Assembly (NCBI GenBank): GCA_016176845.1
Contig: JACOWJ010000005.1
Span: forward strand, 1-27,443
Source: Nitrospinota bacterium
GTDB taxonomy: Bacteria; 2-12-FULL-45-22; JACOWJ01
Length of the DNA: 27,443 nt
Direction of reading: 5' to 3'
In this document: one piece after another, positions 22,323-27,443 of the stretch
How the letters are laid out: each line of letters opens with the position of its first letter
How positions within the stretch are numbered: the stretch's first letter is position 1
The notes under the pieces: model-generated
The model's database searches: none
What the model saw: the letters and a program-made list of their open reading frames with translations, nothing else
Told to the model about the DNA's origin: nothing
Position numbers and translations under genes: made by a program

Positions 22323-23525
22323 GTGAAGAATTGGCTATGGATCGTCAGCCCGGCACTGGTACCGCTGCCATGGATCGTTTTGAGGTTTACCGGAGCAGAG
22401 CTGACCCCCCTCTGGGTCGCCCTGCTCTCGGGACTGGCCATCGTGGGAGCAGCCTTCCTGTTGGGCTGGGCCTGCGAGGTGGCCGAGATGGACATCTCGC
22501 GGGCCCTGGCCCTCTCCTTCCTCGCCCTGGTCGCTATCCTGCCCGAGTATGCCGTTGACCTCTATTTTGCCTGGCGAGCGGGCACCGACCCCAGTTACAC
22601 CCCCTTTGCGACCGCCAATATGACCGGTGCCAACCGGCTCCTGATCGGTCTGGGCTGGTCGCTATTGGTCTTCATCAACTTTTTCAAGCGGGGCAAGCAC
22701 GCGATTGAGCTGGAAGAATCTCGCTCGCTCGAGATCACCTTTTTGCTCCTGGCCACTCTTTACTCCTTCATCATTCCCCTCAAGGGGACCCTCTCTCTCC
22801 TGGATACGGTGGTCTTGGTCGCCCTCTTCGTGTTCTATATCATCTCAGCCTCCAGGGCCAACTTTTCCGAACCGGAGATCGTGGGACCCGCAGAATGCCT
22901 GGCCAACCTGATCCCTCCAGTCCGAAGGACGGCCACGGTGGCGATGTTCCTTTACTCGGCCTTTAGCATCCTCATCTCCGCCGAGCCCTTTGCTGAGAGC
23001 CTGATCGCGACCGGAAGACAATTTGGGATCGAGGAGTTCATCCTGGTGCAGTGGCTGGCCCCACTGGCCTCGGAATCCCCGGAGATCATCGTGGCTACCC
23101 TCTTCGTCCTGCGCGGCAATCCCAACTCCGGCATCGGGACCCTGGTTTCCTCCAAGGTCAACCAGTGGACCCTCCTGGTAGGGATGCTCCCCCTGGCTTA
23201 CTGCCTCGCTGCCGGCCGGGTCACTTCCATGTCCCTGGATGGGCGTCAGGTGGAGGAGATCCTGCTCACCTCGGCTCAGTCCGCCTTCGCCATTGCCGTA
23301 TTGGCCAACCTGCGGATCTCCCTGCTGGAGGCTGCCGCCCTCTTCCTTCTCTTCATCACCCAGCTGTTCTTCCCCGATCCCCGGGTCCGCTATTTTTATT
23401 CGGCGTTCTACCTGTTGGTAACGCTTCTCATCCTGCTGGCCAGAAAAAAGGAGCAAATGCGTCACGTCCTGCACCTCTTCTCCCTGGCGCTCAAGGAGGT
23501 GAGATCCCCTGCCGAGAAGGCCTGA
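22323..23525 (+). CDS. Sodium/calcium exchanger family (CaCA) membrane protein
   Basis: This 400-residue integral membrane protein has about ten hydrophobic spans in two homologous halves. Each half carries an alpha repeat that forms the ion-binding site: ALVAILPEYAVDLYFAW and TANMTGANRLLIGLGW in the first, and LAPLASESPEIIVATLFV and SSKVNQWTLLVGMLPL in the second. The conserved acidic residues (E in LPEYAVD and SESPEII) fit cation exchange driven by sodium or protons; the actual ions cannot be read from sequence. I choose the GTG at 22323 because GGGAGAAAG lies 3-11 nt upstream; an in-frame TTG at 22296 has no such support. It follows htpX after a family B element. Confidence 0.86.
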   Translation: MKNWLWIVSPALVPLPWIVLRFTGAELTPLWVALLSGLAIVGAAFLLGWACEVAEMDISRALALSFLALVAILPEYAVDLYFAWRAGTDPSYTPFATANMTGANRLLIGLGWSLLVFINFFKRGKHAIELEESRSLEITFLLLATLYSFIIPLKGTLSLLDTVVLVALFVFYIISASRANFSEPEIVGPAECLANLIPPVRRTATVAMFLYSAFSILISAEPFAESLIATGRQFGIEEFILVQWLAPLASESPEIIVATLFVLRGNPNSGIGTLVSSKVNQWTLLVGMLPLAYCLAAGRVTSMSLDGRQVEEILLTSAQSAFAIAVLANLRISLLEAAALFLLFITQLFFPDPRVRYFYSAFYLLVTLLILLARKKEQMRHVLHLFSLALKEVRSPAEKA

Positions 23526-23684
23526 TTCCTCCCCGGAGCTCGTTGGGATCCATTGAAAGGAGGTGATGGGCTCGCAAGACGACCTCTTCGCCGATTGCCT
23601 CCGCGCCAGCGGGTTCAGGCCTCTCCCCAGGTATGCCCATCTGCTCCGGATCTCGTTCCATCCCCCTCTCCACGCAGCCTCCTC

Positions 23685-24893
23685 TCACTGGATCCGCTGG
23701 GGGAAATAGCCGTTGGCCTCCAGGGCGGTGATGATCTCCTGGCTGTGGCCGTTTCCTCGGGTCTCCAGGTCCAGCTCGAGCTTGGTGATCCCAATGGGCA
23801 GGTGCTTGCTCAGCCGGTCATGGATGATGTGCAGGATATTGGCCTGCTGCTCGGCAACAATGGAGGTGATGTGGTTGAGGGTGCCGGGGATGTCCTCCAG
23901 CTCCAGCCAGATCCGCAGCAGGCGCCCGCTCTTGACCAGGCCTTTTTCGATGATCCGGGCCAGGATATTGACATCGATATTCCCGCCGCTGACGATCAGG
24001 ACCACCTTTTCTCCTTCGACCCGGACCTTCTCCTCCATCAGGGCGGCCAACGCGACGGCCCCCGCCCCTTCCGCCAAAAGCTTCTCCTGCTCCATCAAAG
24101 TCAGAATGGCCCCGGCGATCTCCTCCTCTTCCACCAGGGCGATCTCGTCCACATAGCGCTGAACCAGGGGAAAGGTAAGCTTCCCTGGCTTCTTGATGGC
24201 GATTCCGTCGGCGATCGTCTTCACCCCCGATAGCTCCCGAATCGCGTGGGCCTGAAGGGAGTTGTACATGGCGGCCGCCCCCCTGGCCTCCACCCCAATC
24301 ACCTTAATCTTGGGGTGCGTCTCCTTGAGGCCGATCGCCAGGCCGGAGATCAGCCCTCCTCCGCCCACGGGGGCGATCAGGGTGGTCACCCCGGGGAGGT
24401 CTCGCAAGACCTCCAGCGCGATGGTCCCCTGTCCCGCGATCACCTCCTCGTCGTCGAAGGCGGGAACCAAGGTGAACCCTCTCTCCTCCGCCAGCTTAAG
24501 GGCGTAGTTGCAGGCCTCGTCGAAGTTGGCACCCCAGAGCACCACCTCGGCGCCATAGGCCTTGGTGGCGCTGATCTTGATCAGGGCGCTCCGCTCGGGC
24601 ATCACGATCACGGCCGGTATGGAGAAGAGGGAAGCGGCGTAGGCCACTCCCTGGGCATGGTTGCCCGCCGAGGCGGCGATCACGCCCCGCTGCCTTTGCT
24701 CCGGGGAGAGATGGCTCAACTTATTGTAAGCCCCGCGCAGCTTGAAGGAGCCGGTCTTCTGCAGGTTCTCCAGCTTCAGATAGACCTGCACATCCTGCCG
24801 TCGATTGAGGAACTTGGCGGGGATCAAGGGAGTGGGATAGATCACCCCTTTCAGCCGCATGCCGGCCCGCTGGATCTCCTTTAAGGTAATCAA
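23685..24893 (-). CDS. ilvA: Threonine ammonia-lyase (threonine dehydratase) with C-terminal ACT domain
   Basis: This 402-residue PLP enzyme converts threonine to 2-oxobutanoate and ammonia, the first step to isoleucine. PLP Lys51 lies in QKTGSFKLRGAYNKL; ASAGNHAQGVAYAA (74-87) and a glycine-rich PVGGGGLISG (176-185) bind substrate and cofactor phosphate, and IVSGGNIDV lies near the end of the catalytic domain. The final ~80 residues (from about 325) form one ACT-like regulatory domain, the short-form layout, so allosteric control differs from the two-ACT enzymes. The start is a TTG at 24893, 14 nt after the parE stop. TdcB-type catabolic function is possible. Confidence 0.92.
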   Translation of the reverse strand: MITLKEIQRAGMRLKGVIYPTPLIPAKFLNRRQDVQVYLKLENLQKTGSFKLRGAYNKLSHLSPEQRQRGVIAASAGNHAQGVAYAASLFSIPAVIVMPERSALIKISATKAYGAEVVLWGANFDEACNYALKLAEERGFTLVPAFDDEEVIAGQGTIALEVLRDLPGVTTLIAPVGGGGLISGLAIGLKETHPKIKVIGVEARGAAAMYNSLQAHAIRELSGVKTIADGIAIKKPGKLTFPLVQRYVDEIALVEEEEIAGAILTLMEQEKLLAEGAGAVALAALMEEKVRVEGEKVVLIVSGGNIDVNILARIIEKGLVKSGRLLRIWLELEDIPGTLNHITSIVAEQQANILHIIHDRLSKHLPIGITKLELDLETRGNGHSQEIITALEANGYFPQRIQ

Positions 24894-24907
24894 GGGCGCT
24901 TACTCCA

Positions 24908-25218
24908 TTATCCTCGTTGCTCTTTTTCCCATAATTTCTTCAAGTCTCGCCTTCCGTGAATAAGCCCTAATATCCCAATTCGAGATTCTTCAATGCTATA
25001 AATAAGCCGGTATTCCCGCACAAAAAGCTCACGAATATCTGGATTCCCAAGTTCCGGGACGATCCGACCTCTCTCATAAAACACATCAAGTGAACGGCTT
25101 GTATCAAGGGTTTCCTGAGCAAATGCTGCGGCATAAAAAAAGAATCCCTTGCAATATAATTGGCAATTGCTTCAAGATCATCGGTAGCCTCATGCGACCA
25201 CACTACTCTCTTAACCAT
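24908..25218 (-). pseudogene. ParE/RelE-like toxin, frameshifted in a T run
   Basis: The N-terminus VKRVVWSHEATDDLEAIANYI is typical of ParE/RelE toxins. After ARDS the frame reaches a run of seven T (25141-25135) and the product becomes nonsense, ending at 24967. One added T restores a good ParE body: FYAAAFAQETLDTSRSLD, then GNPDIRELFVREYRLIYSI and a final GLIHGRRDLKKLW, stop TAA at 24908. So the gene is either inactivated, read by slippage, or affected by a sequencing error. It overlaps the upstream antitoxin gene by 16 nt and lies 14 nt before ilvA. Confidence 0.85.
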
Positions 25219-25391
25219 TTTGCCATCCGTTTTTCAACTTCCTCCTGTGTTAAAACTCGTCCTTCTTTTGTATCTTTTAGCCCACGCTCAATCTTTTGGA
25301 GGACATAAAGGTGGTATTGGATATCTTCTAATGTGCAGTCGTCCGGCAAATTTTCAAGGAGCTTGCCAACCTCCTCTTTTGCTGTTTGCAT
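25203..25391 (-). CDS. Antitoxin partner of ParE/RelE-like toxin
   Basis: This 62-residue protein starts at an ATG at 25391 with AGGGAGA about 7 nt upstream. A longer frame from 25478 would translate a tandem repeat (KMKNAK units) and is rejected. The sequence EDIQYHLYVLQKIERGL, then EEVEKRMAKWL, is typical of short antitoxins encoded just before ParE-type toxins; the C-terminal half would bind the toxin. If the toxin is dead, this gene is left as a single antitoxin. Confidence 0.78.
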   Translation of the reverse strand: MQTAKEEVGKLLENLPDDCTLEDIQYHLYVLQKIERGLKDTKEGRVLTQEEVEKRMAKWLRE

Positions 25392-25407
25392 ATTATTCTC
25401 CCTCATT

Positions 25408-25449
25408 TTTGCATTTTTCATTTTGCACTTTGCATTTTTCATTTTGCAT
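25408..25449. repeat. Tandem 21-bp repeat, two units
   Basis: Two adjacent 21-bp units, each beginning TTTGCATTTTTCATTTTGCA, differ at one position. They lie between the amidohydrolase stop (25481) and the antitoxin start (25391), and are AT-rich against GC-rich surroundings. Confidence 0.88.
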
Positions 25450-25480
25450 TCCAGGAAAATTACCCTCCGCGGCTTCAAGA

Positions 25481-26419
25481 TTATCTTTCAGAAAGTCCCA
25501 GGATCCTCCGGGCGTTTCCTCCCAAGATCGCCTCCACCTCCGCCTCGGTGAAAGAGATCCCTTCGGGGGCCTTGTGGGGCAGGTCTCGGATGAGTTGAAT
25601 CCATTCCCGATCGGAGATGAGGGAACGGTAAGCCGGGTTATCGGTTCCGTAAAGGAGATTATCGGAACCGGCAGAGTTCAGGAAGGAGCGCAGCGTCTGA
25701 CAGAAGAAAGGATAGTGATCTCGCGCCGTCAACTGCCAGCCTGAGATGTCGGCCGCCAGGTTGGTCTTGGTGCCGGCCAGGTTGGCCAGCTCCGTCCACC
25801 AGCAGAAGCTCAGGTGGGCCGCCACGAACTGGACCTGTGGGAAATCGACCAGGGCGTCATCCAGGTGGATGGGCTGAGCGTACTTGCTCTTCAGGGGGGC
25901 GATGATGGGTCCGGTATGGCTGATCACCGGCACTCCCAGCTCAGCCGCTTTTCGATACAGGGGATAGCAGGCCTCCTCGCTGGGATAATAGCCCACCGTG
26001 GGGTGGAGCTTCAGTCCCCGCAGTCCCCACTCCTTGACCCCCACCTCGAAGAGACGATCCGCCCCCTCCCGCCGGGGATCGACGCTGGCGAAGGCGATCA
26101 AACGGCCCGGGTGCTGCTGGGCCAGTTGAGCATAGATCCGGTTCTGTTCTTCGATCGAGACCGGGGGCTCTCCCAGCGTCAGGCCGTAATCCAGGGGCAG
26201 GATCACCGCCCGATCGATCCCCGCTTCGTCCATGGACGCGATCAGCCGCTCGGCCGTAGGGTCCCAGAAGGCGGGAAAGAACTGTCGCCGGACCTCTTCC
26301 TTAGGCAGCTTCATCCCATGGCGAGCCAGCATGTGGGCAAAGATGTCCACGATCCCCTGCCAGAAGGGCTCTGGCAGCCATTCCTCCATCCAGACGTGAC
26401 AATGAAAGTCGATGATCAT
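25481..26419 (-). CDS. Amidohydrolase-2 family metal-dependent hydrolase
   Basis: This 312-residue TIM-barrel protein shows metal ligands of the amidohydrolase_2 family: DFHCHVW at 4-10 (H6, H8), RGLKLHPTVGYYP near 143-156 with a LKLHP strand, VISHTG near 174-179, VAAHLS near 208-213, and YGTDNPAY near 268-275 with the usual Asp. Such enzymes are decarboxylases or hydrolases of diverse small acids; the substrate cannot be set. The ATG at 26419 has AAAGGAACAGGG just upstream. It stands between a decayed tnpB and the parDE pair on the same strand, with no sign of a pathway partner. Confidence 0.85.
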   Translation of the reverse strand: MIIDFHCHVWMEEWLPEPFWQGIVDIFAHMLARHGMKLPKEEVRRQFFPAFWDPTAERLIASMDEAGIDRAVILPLDYGLTLGEPPVSIEEQNRIYAQLAQQHPGRLIAFASVDPRREGADRLFEVGVKEWGLRGLKLHPTVGYYPSEEACYPLYRKAAELGVPVISHTGPIIAPLKSKYAQPIHLDDALVDFPQVQFVAAHLSFCWWTELANLAGTKTNLAADISGWQLTARDHYPFFCQTLRSFLNSAGSDNLLYGTDNPAYRSLISDREWIQLIRDLPHKAPEGISFTEAEVEAILGGNARRILGLSER

Positions 26420-26485
26420 CCCTGTTCCTTTCTACATGCCCAAAAGGGTACAAAGAAGGTCATTCGCTCCCGGATTGACTCACCT

Positions 26486-27443
26486 TCAGGCGAGTATCTC
26501 GGGTCCTGGGTGGACAGTCTCACCCGAACGGAAACGTTGCTCAAGGATATGCTTCACTTCCTTAAAGGAGATGAAGAGACCGATGCCGGGATCACCATAT
26601 GTAATGTGCATTTACGACCCTGCCACACCGAGCATTCAGGCAGTGAAATGTGTTCCCATTGCGCTTGCCAAAACAACCGCAAAAAGAACACACCTGTGAC
26701 GTGTATGCAGCGTTTACAGAGGCATACGCAGCACCGCTACGCAGGCACCTCATTTCAATGGTTTCTTGCATTACCCCTTTCAACCACCCAGAAAAGTATC
26801 TTTTCACCTTCCTGGGAAGTTCTGTTTTCCCTTGATGATTAAAGTTTAAGTTTTCTCCAACAACTATCTCTGGTTGTTTTTGCTGAAAAAACTTGTGGAC
26901 CGCAGTGCCTATGTAAGTCTTGATCCTTTTCCTTGCAGCCCACTTTTGCCTGGCATATTTCTTCTTGCCTAAGTTGTTCTTTCGGATACGGGCTGCTTTC
27001 TCAAGATTGCCCTTCTTATTTGCTTTTTCTGCTACAGCCCAAATTTGATTACGCTTCTTATTCTTCTCACCAAGGCGATCTGATTCTGCTCGAAGGATCT
27101 TCCCTTGTTCCTCACCGTAACTATTTCCTTCCGAATCCATTAAAACATCCCCAAACCCTTTGTCAATTCCTGTTATCCTTTGTGTAGGGGCAAAAAATTT
27201 TTCGCCCCTACTTTCAGGTTTCGGATCTGGGCAATCTTCTTCCTCAGTGTAATGAATTTCTACTCGCTTCCCACGAAGGACTATTCTAATGGTCCCAGAA
27301 AACCTCCAGGGAGAACTTAATCGAAGGTGGATTCTATGGTAGGGAATTAAAGATATAATTCCCAACCACAGGCGTCCCTTCTCGTCTTCCTTGAGATCAT
27401 ACATATTTGCGTCTAATGTGAACGTCGTCGCCCTTTTTTGCTT
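26486..27443 (-). pseudogene. tnpB: IS200/IS605-family TnpB (RuvC-like RNA-guided nuclease), decayed; 5' end outside window
   Basis: The frame enters at the right edge and runs to TGA at 26592 (internal ATG at 27404). It has RuvC-I GIDKGFGD (D81 counting from that ATG), RuvC-II VVGENLNF (E184), a Lys/Arg-rich helix between, and a zinc ribbon with C239-x2-C242 and C255-x4-C260. The expected RuvC-III motif after the ribbon (AD-x-NAA) reads NAHYIW and stops: Asp is replaced and the frame is lost. The next frame continues GDPGIGLFISFKEVKHILEQ, a TnpB-like tail, to TGA at 26486. So a small deletion removed the third catalytic residue. TnpB cuts DNA guided by RNA from the element end; this copy should be inactive. 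No tnpA is in the window. Confidence 0.88.

Noticed and set aside
23566-23709. 47-codon plus-strand ORF after the exchanger, preceded by GAAAGGAGGTGATG
   Set aside because: The Shine-Dalgarno-like sequence is nearly perfect but only about two bases from the ATG, the product is Pro/Ser/Arg-rich with no family features, and its end runs antisense into ilvA.

Overview
This is a GC-rich bacterial window with AT-rich patches, probably from an anaerobe. It has a four-subunit 2-oxoacid:ferredoxin oxidoreductase (gamma, delta, alpha, beta), an archaeal-type cofactor-independent phosphoglycerate mutase, a UPF0182 membrane protein, bacterial tRNAs with encoded CCA, and a long SRP RNA that keeps an Alu domain. 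These suit an anaerobic, possibly thermophilic, bacterium. No gene here fixes the phylum.

Layout. Positions 1-6.4 kb (minus strand) hold a type III CRISPR-Cas locus, best read as III-D: cas1 stub, truncated cas2, a HEPN remnant read in the same frame as cas2, a small MITE-like insertion, cas6, a repeat-filled spacer, then cas10, a csm3-like gene and csx10. The last three overlap by ATGA, and csx10 runs off the left edge. The interference genes look intact, but adaptation is broken and no CRISPR array is visible. Positions 6.4-9.0 kb are a patch of defence debris: a 119-residue stub of a TOTE-type primase protein, a broken AAA ATPase and an intact-looking VapBC pair. Positions 9.1-17.3 kb are housekeeping on the minus strand: tRNA-Asn with promoter and terminator; dnaX, ybaB, recR and porCDAB in one series; a tRNA-Ser (GGA) followed by the SRP RNA; and apgM. 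Positions 17.8-23.5 kb (plus strand) carry greA, a UPF0182 gene, htpX and a cation exchanger. Positions 23.7-27.4 kb (minus strand) carry threonine ammonia-lyase, a parDE pair whose toxin is frameshifted, an amidohydrolase, and a decayed IS605-type tnpB at the right edge.

The intergenic spaces are rich in short repeats that the genes do not explain. Family A is three copies of a TTAGGG-like palindrome with a conserved spacer; one copy supplies the last codons of porD. Family B is three copies of an ~84-bp element with two hairpins whose sequences differ but whose pairing is kept. A 19-bp motif recurs three times and twice precedes AGCTATGAGCT repeats. There are also REP-like palindromes and a 123-bp MITE with terminal inverted repeats and ~10-bp flanking direct repeats. 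Family B is the best candidate for something undescribed; the dismantled adaptation module of the III-D locus is the clearest biological story.
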